Assembly: GCA_002309955.1 (NCBI GenBank)
Contig: DBXQ01000129.1
Location: 2,348 to 30,338 of the forward strand
Source: Bacteroidales bacterium UBA1208
GTDB taxonomy: Bacteria; Bacteroidota; Bacteroidia; Bacteroidales; P3
Direction: 5' to 3'
Length of the DNA stretch: 27,991 nt
A program made the translations under genes and the position numbers. Positions 1 to 9,602 of this stretch are shown here, one piece after another; position 1 is the stretch's first letter; each line of letters begins with the position of its first letter. Below the pieces are notes generated by a model. That model made no database searches, had not been told where the DNA came from, and was given only the letters and a program-made list of their open reading frames with translations.

Positions 1-2919
1 GCCAAGGTCAGGTCTCGCAGCGACACTAACACGCGGTTTGTTGTGGGTGTGATGGAGAACAGCACCGACTCCTCCACCTTTGTACCTGTCGACACGGTTA
101 GGTTGACAATCATGGACACAATGTATGTCGTCAGTTTTTCCAACTATACCGGCATGGGCAGTTATATTGCCCTTCGAAGCCTATTACCGAGAAACTCCAG
201 CGATGCACTGCTCGACGATGTTTTCCTGACCGACCATTGGTGCAACCCGCCGACCAGAGTGCATGCCTCTTCCACCGACACTTCGGTGACTGTGATGTGG
301 AGCAGCAACGACAGCAGTTTCACCGTCGTCTTGGAAACCGACACCGTGAGAGGGGTTACCGACACTTTCTACACTTTCTACGGCCTTGCCGAAAGCACGG
401 ACTATACCTATTACGTCGCCACCGAGTGTTCGCAAAGCCACAGCATGTATGTGGTGGACAGCATCCAGACCGAGTGCCACCCGCTCACCTACGCCGACCT
501 GCCCTACTTCGAGGACTTTGAGCGCTATGGATATGGGAGGGATTCCGCTATCAGCCGCTGCTGGCACAGGGACGTGACCGCCCTGATAGGCATAACAGGT
601 GCCTACGACTATCCCTACCCCGTAAGGTGTTTCATCGGTGACGACACCGTCGGTTTGGCCATTCATGGAAGACAAAGCACTTCAGTGAAGTACTACGAAT
701 GGGCGACACTGCCGAAACTGGACAGCCCGGTGGATGTCACCCGACTGGAACTTACCTTCTTAGTAAAACGACCCGATGCCTCTGTCCGACCTATACCCCA
801 TAGCTGTGTGGTCGTGGGTGTCGCATCCGACATCTCCACCGACTCCACCTTTGTGCCGGTCGATACCATTGACCTCAGCGACGAGCCCATCAACTCCCTT
901 CATCATATCGCGGTGTCCTTTGATAATTATGTGGGCAGTGGGAAATATATTGTCATCCAGGCTCCGCCACCACCCGACACCGCAATGAGTGAGTCCAACG
1001 GCTTCACCCTCGACAACGTGATGCTGCGGATAGCCGCCGGATGCCCCACACCGCAGCGCGTGAGGGTGACACGCACCACATTCGACAGCGTGTATGCAAC
1101 ATGGAACGCTATTGCGAATGCCGACAGATGGCTGGTCTATATCGGTGAACCCGGCTTCCACTTCGAAGATTTCACACCCTATTATGTATACAGCAATGCC
1201 TGCGCCATAGGCGGCCTTGACCCCAACACCGATTACGAGTTGGTGGTCGTAGCCAGTTGCGGCGGCAACGAGGGCTATTCCTCTTATCCTGTGCCTTTCC
1301 ATACGCTTTGCGCCCCTCTCACCGAATTGCCCTACGTAGAGGGCTTCGAAGGCCCGACGGGCTACACCTATCCCTCGGCAAGCGTCAACAATCTGCCCAC
1401 CTGCTGGCAGTACTACAACCCGACGATTGAATACTCGTATAGAGGCTACCCCATCGTCTACAACGACCCCACTCTCGCCCACAGAGGGAGTCAGTCGATG
1501 AGTCTCCTTACTAACACTATAGCCATCATGCCCCTTACTGATGCCACCCTCTTCCCAGCCTCCAGCCTGAAGGTGTCGCTCTGGATTTTTTCCGAGATGC
1601 AGTACGCCCATGTCGTGGCAGGGGTGATGAGCGACCCCACGGACACCAACACCTTTGTGGCTGTGGATACCGTCCCCGTCGTCTGGGTAGGCGGCATTGG
1701 CTATCCCTATTCCTACCACACTGTTAAATTCCTCGACTACACAGGCCCTCACGGTTACATAGCGTTCAAGGCACCGCGGCTAAACTGGGGTTCCAACCAA
1801 CCCTTTATCGACGACATTATCATCGAGGAGATGTGCCCGCACATCGAGAACCTCCAAGTCGACTACTCAACCCTTGGCAGCATCATCATCAACTGGAGCG
1901 GCACGGGGAGCCACTACGAGGTGGACATCAAGCCCGACTCTGCCAGTTCTTGGCTTGACACCCCCATCTCCGTCGCCGATACCACCTACACCTTCACTGG
2001 CCTGGAACCTGCCACTATCTATCAGTTCCGTGTGCGACAGGATTGCAGTGCTGACACCCTTGGCCACTCCTACTGGACCGAAGGCAGCTTCGACACCCAC
2101 AACTGGCCTTGCCTACCCCCCGACAGTCTGCAGGTCACAACTGTTACCAACTCCACTGCCACTTTTGACTGGGCACCCGTCGTCTATGGGACCGTGTGGC
2201 AATTGCATGTGTGGTTCAGCGGGGGCTTGGACAGCATTTTCACCGTCGGGAGCCATCCCGCCACTGTTGAGGGATTCACGGCATATACCACTTACCAGGC
2301 TGCAGTCCGGGGGCTTTGCGGCTCAGACAACAGCGTTGCAGGCGACTGGAGCGACACTGTAATGTTCACCACCAATGTCTGTCCCGACGTCACGGGTCTG
2401 GCTGCTGGCAACGTCACTCCCAACAGCGTGATGCTGATCTGGGACTCCAACCCGATGGCACAAGGCTGGGCTATAGAGTACGGCCCCGTGGGCTTCACCC
2501 AAGGGCAAGGCATGCAGGATACCAGCAGAACCAACAGCTACACCGCTACGGACCTGACAGAAGGGTTCGCCTACGATTTCTATGTGAAAGCCATTTGCGG
2601 CACGGACTGGATCAGCGAGAACTGGGCAGGAACTTCTGCCACCACAAGCAACACTGGCACGGGCGGGAACGGCAGCATGGTGTGCACCATCTATCCCAAC
2701 CCCACAAACGGAATCACCACCGTTAGTGTCAAGGGGGTGAGCGGGATGGTACGCATAACAGTGGTTGACCTAAACGGCCGCACGGTGGCCACCAAGACAC
2801 TTGAGTGCAATAACAACTGCGAGAAAACCATGGAAGTTAACAAACTGGCACAGGGCACCTATTTCGTGCACATCACCACCGCCGAGGGGTGCTTGGTGAG
2901 GAAACTGTTAGTGCGATAA
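1..2919 (+). CDS. Partial T9SS-secreted multidomain adhesin (choice-of-anchor J / FN3 repeats)
   Basis: The frame is open from base 1, so the true start lies upstream; 972 codons are visible. Numbering from base 1: the end of a choice-of-anchor J (cleaved-adhesin, MAM-like) module at 1-80, an FN3-like module at about 81-160, a second anchor-J module at 167-340 (opening with LPYFEDFE), FN3 at 348-437, a third anchor-J at 442-605 (opening LPYVEGFE), then three FN3-like modules at about 612-700, 703-790 and 795-880. A Gly/Asn linker leads to a C-terminal domain (about 890-972) with IYPNPTNG and a closing LVRKLLVR. That is the T9SS type A sorting signature, so the protein should be exported and anchored or released by the Por/Gld machinery. 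Each anchor-J module repeats a variant of TFVPVDTV. The function is inferred as an adhesin or surface-binding protein; the ligand is unknown. It ends 3 bp from the convergent folC stop. Confidence 0.85.
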   Translation, partial: AKVRSRSDTNTRFVVGVMENSTDSSTFVPVDTVRLTIMDTMYVVSFSNYTGMGSYIALRSLLPRNSSDALLDDVFLTDHWCNPPTRVHASSTDTSVTVMWSSNDSSFTVVLETDTVRGVTDTFYTFYGLAESTDYTYYVATECSQSHSMYVVDSIQTECHPLTYADLPYFEDFERYGYGRDSAISRCWHRDVTALIGITGAYDYPYPVRCFIGDDTVGLAIHGRQSTSVKYYEWATLPKLDSPVDVTRLELTFLVKRPDASVRPIPHSCVVVGVASDISTDSTFVPVDTIDLSDEPINSLHHIAVSFDNYVGSGKYIVIQAPPPPDTAMSESNGFTLDNVMLRIAAGCPTPQRVRVTRTTFDSVYATWNAIANADRWLVYIGEPGFHFEDFTPYYVYSNACAIGGLDPNTDYELVVVASCGGNEGYSSYPVPFHTLCAPLTELPYVEGFEGPTGYTYPSASVNNLPTCWQYYNPTIEYSYRGYPIVYNDPTLAHRGSQSMSLLTNTIAIMPLTDATLFPASSLKVSLWIFSEMQYAHVVAGVMSDPTDTNTFVAVDTVPVVWVGGIGYPYSYHTVKFLDYTGPHGYIAFKAPRLNWGSNQPFIDDIIIEEMCPHIENLQVDYSTLGSIIINWSGTGSHYEVDIKPDSASSWLDTPISVADTTYTFTGLEPATIYQFRVRQDCSADTLGHSYWTEGSFDTHNWPCLPPDSLQVTTVTNSTATFDWAPVVYGTVWQLHVWFSGGLDSIFTVGSHPATVEGFTAYTTYQAAVRGLCGSDNSVAGDWSDTVMFTTNVCPDVTGLAAGNVTPNSVMLIWDSNPMAQGWAIEYGPVGFTQGQGMQDTSRTNSYTATDLTEGFAYDFYVKAICGTDWISENWAGTSATTSNTGTGGNGSMVCTIYPNPTNGITTVSVKGVSGMVRITVVDLNGRTVATKTLECNNNCEKTMEVNKLAQGTYFVHITTAEGCLVRKLLVR

Positions 2920-2922
2920 GAT

Positions 2923-4272
2923 TTAAGGGTTTAGGGGTTTTCGGGTAGAGCGGGAATAGTATTCCACGGCATCAGCTACGAGGAAAATGCTGCCTGTGAC
3001 GAGGACAAGGTCGCCCACAGGATCGGCAGCAGCACGGGCGGCACAAATAGCTTCGCCCACGGTAGGGAACGCATCACCTGCCATGCCACATGTCTTGGCG
3101 GCGTCGGCCAATATAGCCACAGGCAATCCCCGGGGCACGGAAGGTTGGGTATAGTAGTAGATGGTGCGCTCAGACGGGAGCATGTGGAGAATCTTGATAT
3201 AATCCTTGTCATTGACACAGCCATAGACAAGATGCAACCGACGATAAGGCAGAGAAGAGAGTTTATGAAGCATGGCTTTGATGCCATCGGCATTATGGGC
3301 AGTCTCGCAGATAGTGAGAGGATGGCTGTCGAGTTGTTCCCAACGGCCATGGAGACCAGTATCGGCCACCACACGGGCTATGCCGCGCTGCATGTGTTGC
3401 GCTGTGACAGTAAGTCCCACGGTAGGCAGGAGTTGCAGCGACTGGAAAAGGGTGGCAAGATTGTGCAACTGATAACTACCACTGAGCGGTGAACTGAACT
3501 CCATGTCGGGAGGGATGAATGTTGTTGTGGACTGAACTGTAAAACGGAGGTCGGGGTTAGCAAGTGCGGAGGGGTGAGGGAGCTCCATGATTCGGTAGTG
3601 TTGGTCGGCAAAATAGATGGGGGATTGCATTTCTGCCGCTTTCTGTTCAAAGACTGGACGGGTTTCGGGATGGGTCTCCCCTATCACAACAGGAACGTGA
3701 GGTTTGATAATGCCTGCTTTTTCGGCGGCAATCTTGGGCAGGGTGTCGCCGAGAAACTGAGTGTGGTCAAAGCCGATATTAGTGATGATGCTAAGGAGGG
3801 GGGTGATAACATTGGTGCTGTCCAATCTTCCCCCCATACCCACTTCGACCACAGCAATGTCGACCTGCTGCGCAGCGAAATAGTCGAAGGCAAGCCCCAC
3901 CGTCATTTCAAAGAAACTGAGCTGGAGGCTCTGCATATAGTCTTTATGCAACTCAACGAAACGGGTTACCTCCTCTTGCGGTATCATGGCACCGTTAATA
4001 CGGATACGCTCGCGAAAATCGACAAGGTGGGGTGATGTGTAGAGACCCACTTTATAGCCAGCCTGCATAAGGATGGAGGCCAAGAGGTGGGATACCGAGC
4101 CCTTGCCGTTGGTGCCAGCCACATGGATGGAGCGGAACCGATGCTCGGGGTGCCCAAGGTGCTGCATAAGGCTGACCGTGTTGGCAATATCGGCCTTATA
4201 GGCAGCCTGCCCAATGCGGTGGTACATGGGCAGACTATTGAAGAGGTAGTCGAGGGTTTCGTTGTAAGTCAT
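2923..4272 (-). CDS. folC: Bifunctional folylpolyglutamate synthase / dihydrofolate synthase
   Basis: A 449-residue cytoplasmic Mur-ligase-family enzyme that adds glutamate to dihydropteroate and to folates with ATP. Visible family motifs: the P-loop GTNGKGS at residues 53-59, SPHL at 80-83, EVGMGGRLDSTN at 143-154, the FDH metal/ATP region at 168-170, and EKAGI at 184-188. A C-terminal ligase domain follows, with ETAHNADG and VYGCVNDKD. Length is normal for FolC. Its start codon is 3 bp downstream of the barrel gene's stop, so it is probably co-transcribed with the TPR and barrel genes upstream. No hairpin is visible at its 3' end, where it almost touches the convergent adhesin gene. Confidence 0.95.
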   Translation of the reverse strand: MTYNETLDYLFNSLPMYHRIGQAAYKADIANTVSLMQHLGHPEHRFRSIHVAGTNGKGSVSHLLASILMQAGYKVGLYTSPHLVDFRERIRINGAMIPQEEVTRFVELHKDYMQSLQLSFFEMTVGLAFDYFAAQQVDIAVVEVGMGGRLDSTNVITPLLSIITNIGFDHTQFLGDTLPKIAAEKAGIIKPHVPVVIGETHPETRPVFEQKAAEMQSPIYFADQHYRIMELPHPSALANPDLRFTVQSTTTFIPPDMEFSSPLSGSYQLHNLATLFQSLQLLPTVGLTVTAQHMQRGIARVVADTGLHGRWEQLDSHPLTICETAHNADGIKAMLHKLSSLPYRRLHLVYGCVNDKDYIKILHMLPSERTIYYYTQPSVPRGLPVAILADAAKTCGMAGDAFPTVGEAICAARAAADPVGDLVLVTGSIFLVADAVEYYSRSTRKPLNP

Positions 4273-4275
4273 GCT

Positions 4276-6126
4276 CTAATGGATTGTATAGGTGAGACCG
4301 AGGAGGCAGAGACCGCGGTAAGAGGGGTAGTTCTGCCAGTAGAAGTAGCGCTGAAAGAGAAGGTTGTCGAACTTGAAGAAGAAACTTAAGGCTTTGTTAT
4401 GGCGATATTCCACTTCGAGATTCAGACCCAATCGCATAGGGAGATAAAGTGTGCTGTCGGCTCCAGCGACATCTTTGACTGTGGAGTAAGGCATACGGCC
4501 AAGAGTCTGGAACTCGGCACGCCCGATGACCTTGTCGTTATAATTGACCGTAGCAGAAAGGGCTGCATCGAAGTCCGGACGATAATAGAGCGGCAATTCG
4601 ACGCGCTCCTCCCCCACAGCCACCGTCTCGCTGTTTCTGTAAATATAATAGTTCCCCTTCAGTTCGAGACGGAGCATCTCATCATTGAGGAAAACGAAAC
4701 TGCCACCCACCTTGACACGGGTAAGGCTGTCGTAGACAGGGGTAAAGACATTGTGGAGTGTATAGTGGTCGTTGAGCATGAACGAGAGATCGTCGTTGAG
4801 ATAGCTGTACATGCCATACAGATTGAAATCTATCTTCTTACTGAGGTTGAGCCGGATGTTGGCACCGAAGTCGTAATGGCTTGTGGCACGGACAGGACTG
4901 TTCGGCATAATATAAGGATTGACGAGGCGGAGCTTGTTCCAACTGAGTGCCTCGATATTGCCCCGTGCAGAAAGGGTAACATTGAAGAGATCGTTGAAGA
5001 AGGACTTGCTGACAGTGGCATCGGGATAGATACGAGGCTCAATCTCAGGGATGTTGTATCCGTCGAGAGCCACCACGGCACCTGCATGAATCTGGAATCC
5101 GGAGAAAAGGAAATCAATATAGGGATTGACGTTGTACAGACGGCGGTATTTGCTTTCGCTAAGGGCACAACGACCATTGGCAGTGTCGGCAAGGGCGACA
5201 GTCAACAGTGAGTCATAACCCAAAGGCAATTCGGAAGGATTGAAACTATTGGCATAGCCATCGTAGGTGAGATGGAGATAAGCCACAGCTTTGTATTGCT
5301 GGGCAATGGTGAAGCCATAATGGATATTTCCATCCACATTAATATTAAACTCATTCTGCCCATACGTGGCAAAGAGGTCGGCGACACCCGCATTGGCTTC
5401 GAAACCCAGCGCATTGACATCAGTGTTGAGGGTTTTGACTCCTACATGGGCTGCAGCGGTATTATAGGCCATACGGTAGGAGGCGCGAGTGATGCTGTCG
5501 CGAGGCAACGCAAGGACAGCATGGAGGGTGCTGTCGGAAAATCCATAGAATCGGGTGAAGTCGTTCTGATATCCCACATCGGCACTGAGTTGCAAATGAT
5601 TTTGGGTAATCAACTTGCCGAAGGCTGTTATATCGGTGTACGAAAAAGGAGCCTGGCCGTAATGATCAGGAGAATAGACAGTGTCGACATGGTGTCCTAT
5701 GGTTCCCCATGATGAACGATGAGTGGCACGAACACCAAACGTGCGGTCTTGGCTGCGCAAAGAGTTGTAATAGAACTCAGCCAAAGGAGACCAATAATTA
5801 CCAAATCCAAGTTTGAAGTAGTTACTGTATAGACGGGTGGCAGGTTCGCCAATGATACGGGCAGCCTTAATGCGCGAAGGCTGATAGAGAGAGGTGAGGC
5901 GACGGGTAGTGATGTCGTAAGTGAGGTTCTTGGGCATGGTTGCCACGGTGTCGGTGATGGTGGGAGCCACATTCACTTTCTGACTCTCCTCCACCACGGG
6001 CTTATATCGGCTGGTAACAACCACACGCTCATTATAAACATTGCTGTCGGACTGAGCACGACAAACAGAACCGACGGCCAACAGGCCAACAGTGACAAGA
6101 ATGGAAAATATGCCGGTTGTTTTCAT
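4276..6126 (-). CDS. Plugless TonB-dependent-receptor-like outer-membrane beta-barrel protein
   Basis: 616 residues with a signal peptide (hydrophobic segment about 5-20, probable cleavage after CRAQ at 22-25). A short N-terminal stretch has NERVVVTSRYKPVVEE, followed by about 500 residues rich in alternating aromatic/polar strands and ending in a strand containing LLGLTYTIH, as expected of an outer-membrane barrel. No TonB plug domain is recognisable between the signal and the barrel. Bacteroidota annotations often call such proteins TonB-dependent receptors, but the missing plug argues against ordinary TonB-driven uptake. It sits between the TPR gene (103 bp spacer) and folC (3 bp spacer). 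The role is unknown; outer-membrane assembly or porin-like transport are guesses. Confidence 0.75.
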   Translation of the reverse strand: MKTTGIFSILVTVGLLAVGSVCRAQSDSNVYNERVVVTSRYKPVVEESQKVNVAPTITDTVATMPKNLTYDITTRRLTSLYQPSRIKAARIIGEPATRLYSNYFKLGFGNYWSPLAEFYYNSLRSQDRTFGVRATHRSSWGTIGHHVDTVYSPDHYGQAPFSYTDITAFGKLITQNHLQLSADVGYQNDFTRFYGFSDSTLHAVLALPRDSITRASYRMAYNTAAAHVGVKTLNTDVNALGFEANAGVADLFATYGQNEFNINVDGNIHYGFTIAQQYKAVAYLHLTYDGYANSFNPSELPLGYDSLLTVALADTANGRCALSESKYRRLYNVNPYIDFLFSGFQIHAGAVVALDGYNIPEIEPRIYPDATVSKSFFNDLFNVTLSARGNIEALSWNKLRLVNPYIMPNSPVRATSHYDFGANIRLNLSKKIDFNLYGMYSYLNDDLSFMLNDHYTLHNVFTPVYDSLTRVKVGGSFVFLNDEMLRLELKGNYYIYRNSETVAVGEERVELPLYYRPDFDAALSATVNYNDKVIGRAEFQTLGRMPYSTVKDVAGADSTLYLPMRLGLNLEVEYRHNKALSFFFKFDNLLFQRYFYWQNYPSYRGLCLLGLTYTIH

Positions 6127-6181
6127 TTTCGTTAATCTTTTAATCTGATATCCGTTGATACATAAATCGGTTGAATTCGTG

Positions 6182-6213
6182 AATGTGTTAATTCGTTAAT
6201 CGATTAACACATT
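6182..6213. repeat. 11-bp inverted repeat between TPR and barrel genes
   Basis: AATGTGTTAAT at 6182-6192 is mirrored exactly by ATTAACACATT at 6203-6213. A 12-base perfect palindrome, TTAATCGATTAA, lies at 6196-6207 and overlaps the second arm. A related AT-rich string (AATCGATT then ACACATTAACA) recurs near 9500-9520. It could be an operator, a weak processing hairpin inside the operon, or common AT-rich spacer sequence. It has no U-tract, so a terminator is unlikely. Confidence 0.5.
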
Positions 6214-6229
6214 TACACATTAACATTCA

Positions 6230-9200
6230 TTAGTTTTCGTTTTTACCTTCAAGTTCAATTACAATCTCTTCCTCCTCGGGTTCCTGCACGGGCTTCTCCT
6301 CTTCGAGGATGGCATTACGTTTCTGTAGAGCCACCTGAACGAGATCGTCCCCGTCATAGTTGTCAATGATGCTTTGCAACGTCTGCTTAGCCTGCAGATT
6401 ATTGCCACGGGCATGGAAGATGTCAGCCCAAAGGATAAAGCTCTTTGCCAACCAATAGTCGCTGACAGGAGCGGCGGTGATAGACTCAATGACACGCTCG
6501 GAGCCGTCATAGTCAGCCTGCAGATAACGCATCTCGGCCTGACGATAAGAAGCCTCACCGCTATAGTCGCCATTGGTTGAAGAGGCAAGCAAGGTATAGA
6601 TACTGTCGGCCTGAGGATAGGTGACGGGCGTCTCGTAATAGCTGCGTGCCATCCAAATACGAGCCTCGTCGCGCAACTCGTCGGTGATTTTCGACTCGCC
6701 AAGAAGCTGCCGGGCTGCGGAAACAATACTGTCGCGCTGAGCAAGATGCACCCAGCAACGCAGATAGCCCACACGACCCGAAAGACGGTTATTGTCGCTC
6801 TCGGACACCTCGACCAACTGGCTGTAAAGGTCAAGTGCCTTGGTGAAATTATTCAAATTATAGGCTATGTTGGCGGCATTATGGAGCGAACGTTCTGTGT
6901 AGCTGTTGCGTGGAGCGGCGGCTACAGCCTCATAGTGCGGCAGAGCCTGCTCGTTCTGACCGTTACGGAACAAGCAATCGGCAGCATAATAATGAGCCTG
7001 AAGATGGAAAAGACCCTCGGGGAACTTGCTTAGGTAACTCTCGAAACTTTTCACCGAACTCTCGCAGTCACCGTTCATATAGAGATTCTCAGCACTCATA
7101 TACAAAGTACTATCCTGTTCAACCGTCGAGACATTCGTCTTAGTAGTCCGCTTCACATAGCTGAAATACTCATCCACACGATTCTGGCTCACATAAATGT
7201 TCTTAACCGTGCTGAGGGCATCGCGTGCCTCGTCGGTACCCGCATAATGCGTCAGCAACTCGTCCAACACCTCCAAAGCATCGTTGTTACGGTCAGTATT
7301 ATAATAAATCAGACCCATATTCAGGAGAGCCGTCTTCACCAGACTATTCTGCGGATAACGTGTGCGGAAATTGTTGAAATAAAGCAAAGCCATATCATTA
7401 TTGTCGCACACCAAATACGTATTGCCAATCTCGAAAAGTGCTTTCGCAGCCAAAGGCGACTGGTTGTACCGCTCGAAAATCTGATTCAAATAAGTCAACT
7501 TGTCGTGATATTTACCCATAGCGCCATATGACAATGCCTTCTGATAAGTGGCATAATCCGCATCAGCATCGCCTGCTTCAATCACACGGTCGTAATACTT
7601 GATAGCATCAGCATACTTGCTGTCTAAATAGCTACAATCGCCGAGCCTGTTGTTCACATCGTTAACCTGATGCTTTTCAATCGACGAATCAGCCAAGCGC
7701 AAAAACATCTTGAAATCATCGGCAGCATCGGCAATATTGTCGCGTTTCATACAGAGATAGCCATGCGTATACAATGCCTGACGATAATAAGGCGAAGACG
7801 TGGCATGCGTGCTGAGCATAAAACGGTCAAGCGTCTTGCCCGCTGCCTCGAAATCTCCCAACCTGTAGCGAGACTCGGCATAGAGATAATAAGCATCCGT
7901 CGTATACTTCGGCAAAGCATTAATCTTGGCCGCCTTTTGGAAATAAGTCGCCGCTGTCTTCATATTGCCCGTATTGAACACCTCAATGCCCCGGTTGATG
8001 ACAATACGCTGGTATGCCTGATTCATCAACGGCGAACGGTCGGGAATCTTCTCAATCAACGTAAGGGCATCCTTGTAATTGCGCGTAGTAAAATACAGCG
8101 AACTCAATATCTCCTGCACCTCTGCTTTATGAACACTCTTGGGATACTTGACCAAATAATCCTCAAACGAACGGATAGATTCGTTATAGGGATTGGCATT
8201 CAACTCATACGACAACTTAGCATAATTAAACAAAGCATCCTCCTTGATTTTCGGGTCATAGTCCATCTTCGAAGCCTGAAGGAACATACTGCGAGCCTCG
8301 TTCTTACGACCCAATTTGATGTCCACATCCCCCAACACATAAAGAGCGCTCTGAGCCACACTGTCGTCGCAAGCCGTCTTCTTGCCCAGATAGAACTGAG
8401 CTGAATCATACTGATGCAACATATAGTGACAATAGCCAATCTGATAGTAGCTATCCTGAGGTGTACACGCAACTGGTGACTGGGACTTCTTCCCTTTGAT
8501 GGTAGCAGGAGCTATGTCCTGCACAGTGGCAGTCTCCTGCGGGTCACGATTGCGCATCGCTGCAGTATAATAGTCAAGAGCGTTTTTATATTCACCTCTG
8601 TTGAAATAGACCTCAGCCACCATCTGCCTAATCTCATTCTTCTTAAACACATCCTCTTCCAACAGCAGCGTTGGCGCCATCTGCAACAGTTCGTCATTCT
8701 TCCCCAAATAATAGTAAATACGCGCCACATACGACGGCACAATCTTGGCAAACTTGTTGTCCGACTGCAGTTTCTCAAAATTGCGCAATGCCAAATCATA
8801 CTTCCCCTCCATATACTGCAAATGGGCATAATAGTATAGCGAAGCATTGGTATACTTGGTGCGGCCGTTAATATCCTGCGCAAAATACTTCTTGGCCTCG
8901 CCATAATCCTCATCTACAAAATAACAATATCCTACCTTGAAATTATACTCGCTTCTGTGGCCATACTCCACCTCGCGGGCAGGCACTTTCTTGTAATACT
9001 TCAACGCCTTGGCATAATCGCCTGCTGCGTAATGATAGTTGCCCAGATAGAAATTGGCCATGTTGGTATGCTTGTTCTGAGGATAAAGACGCATAAACTC
9101 TGTCAACCTGAAGTCAGCATCACGGTTGCCCAGACGCTCGGCACACACAGCCCCAAAAAACATGGCCTCGCTGGCCATCTCGGCATCCACACCCGTGACA

Positions 9201-9373
9201 GTCAATTTATCAAACAGACTTTGTGCCGAAGCATACTTTTCCTTCTGATATAAATCAACAGCCTGACGATAAAGCCGACGCACAGCCTCGTCCGACGACG
9301 ACTTTTGCGCAAAAACAGACTCCACGGCCAACACCATGACCGCAATAACTAAAAGAAATTTAATTCGTTGCAT
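6230..9373 (-). CDS. Large exported tetratricopeptide-repeat (TPR) protein
   Basis: 1047 residues. The signal peptide MQRIKFLLVIAVMVLAVESVFAQ is followed by an almost unbroken array of TPR helices (AlxxFxxLxxxYPxs-type repeats such as YYLGNYHYAAGDYAKALKYY, with recurring Y-P-Q-N/S turns) and a short acidic tail (EPEEEEIVIELEG). It is likely periplasmic, acting as a protein-protein scaffold; no enzyme motif is visible. It is the first gene of the TPR, barrel, folC group on this strand. The pairing with a plugless barrel suggests a periplasm/outer-membrane complex in which the TPR protein contacts the barrel, which is inference. It resembles the YbgF/CpoB-like TPR class only in a general way. 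A -7-like TATCTTTA lies on the minus strand at 9401-9408, but no well-spaced -33 box was found. Confidence 0.85.
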   Translation of the reverse strand: MQRIKFLLVIAVMVLAVESVFAQKSSSDEAVRRLYRQAVDLYQKEKYASAQSLFDKLTVTGVDAEMASEAMFFGAVCAERLGNRDADFRLTEFMRLYPQNKHTNMANFYLGNYHYAAGDYAKALKYYKKVPAREVEYGHRSEYNFKVGYCYFVDEDYGEAKKYFAQDINGRTKYTNASLYYYAHLQYMEGKYDLALRNFEKLQSDNKFAKIVPSYVARIYYYLGKNDELLQMAPTLLLEEDVFKKNEIRQMVAEVYFNRGEYKNALDYYTAAMRNRDPQETATVQDIAPATIKGKKSQSPVACTPQDSYYQIGYCHYMLHQYDSAQFYLGKKTACDDSVAQSALYVLGDVDIKLGRKNEARSMFLQASKMDYDPKIKEDALFNYAKLSYELNANPYNESIRSFEDYLVKYPKSVHKAEVQEILSSLYFTTRNYKDALTLIEKIPDRSPLMNQAYQRIVINRGIEVFNTGNMKTAATYFQKAAKINALPKYTTDAYYLYAESRYRLGDFEAAGKTLDRFMLSTHATSSPYYRQALYTHGYLCMKRDNIADAADDFKMFLRLADSSIEKHQVNDVNNRLGDCSYLDSKYADAIKYYDRVIEAGDADADYATYQKALSYGAMGKYHDKLTYLNQIFERYNQSPLAAKALFEIGNTYLVCDNNDMALLYFNNFRTRYPQNSLVKTALLNMGLIYYNTDRNNDALEVLDELLTHYAGTDEARDALSTVKNIYVSQNRVDEYFSYVKRTTKTNVSTVEQDSTLYMSAENLYMNGDCESSVKSFESYLSKFPEGLFHLQAHYYAADCLFRNGQNEQALPHYEAVAAAPRNSYTERSLHNAANIAYNLNNFTKALDLYSQLVEVSESDNNRLSGRVGYLRCWVHLAQRDSIVSAARQLLGESKITDELRDEARIWMARSYYETPVTYPQADSIYTLLASSTNGDYSGEASYRQAEMRYLQADYDGSERVIESITAAPVSDYWLAKSFILWADIFHARGNNLQAKQTLQSIIDNYDGDDLVQVALQKRNAILEEEKPVQEPEEEEIVIELEGKNEN

Positions 9374-9602
9374 AACAAACGTCTACTTATTTCAAAAAGT
9401 AAAGATACTAATTATTACCCATCTACACTTCTCCCAAATCATCGTTTTTTCAACAAGACCGTGTTAATCCGCATTTTGAATGCATGAATTCTTTATTTTG
9501 CTAATCGATTTACACATTAACACGTTTGAATCAGTCTGCGAAGAATGTCTCCACTGGAACCCTTCGATAGCGAGGCGGGAAAAGAATCCCAAATTCTTAG
9601 TC
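9374..9602. other. Intergenic spacer, 229 bp
   Basis: No gene is supported here. It lies between the stop of the thioredoxin-fold gene and the start of the TPR gene, both on the minus strand. It holds a weak 6-bp hairpin (AAGAAT / ATTCTT near 9581-9597) and an AT-rich string also seen near 6200-6225. No convincing terminator was found. Confidence 0.5.

Noticed and set aside
760..1752. 330-residue minus-strand frame inside the adhesin gene
   Set aside because: It lies opposite recognisable anchor-J and FN3 modules and shows no family motif of its own.
4276..6126. Barrel gene considered as a SusC-type nutrient receptor
   Set aside because: There is no plug domain, no carboxypeptidase-like N-terminal extension and no SusD partner, and the length is well below SusC.
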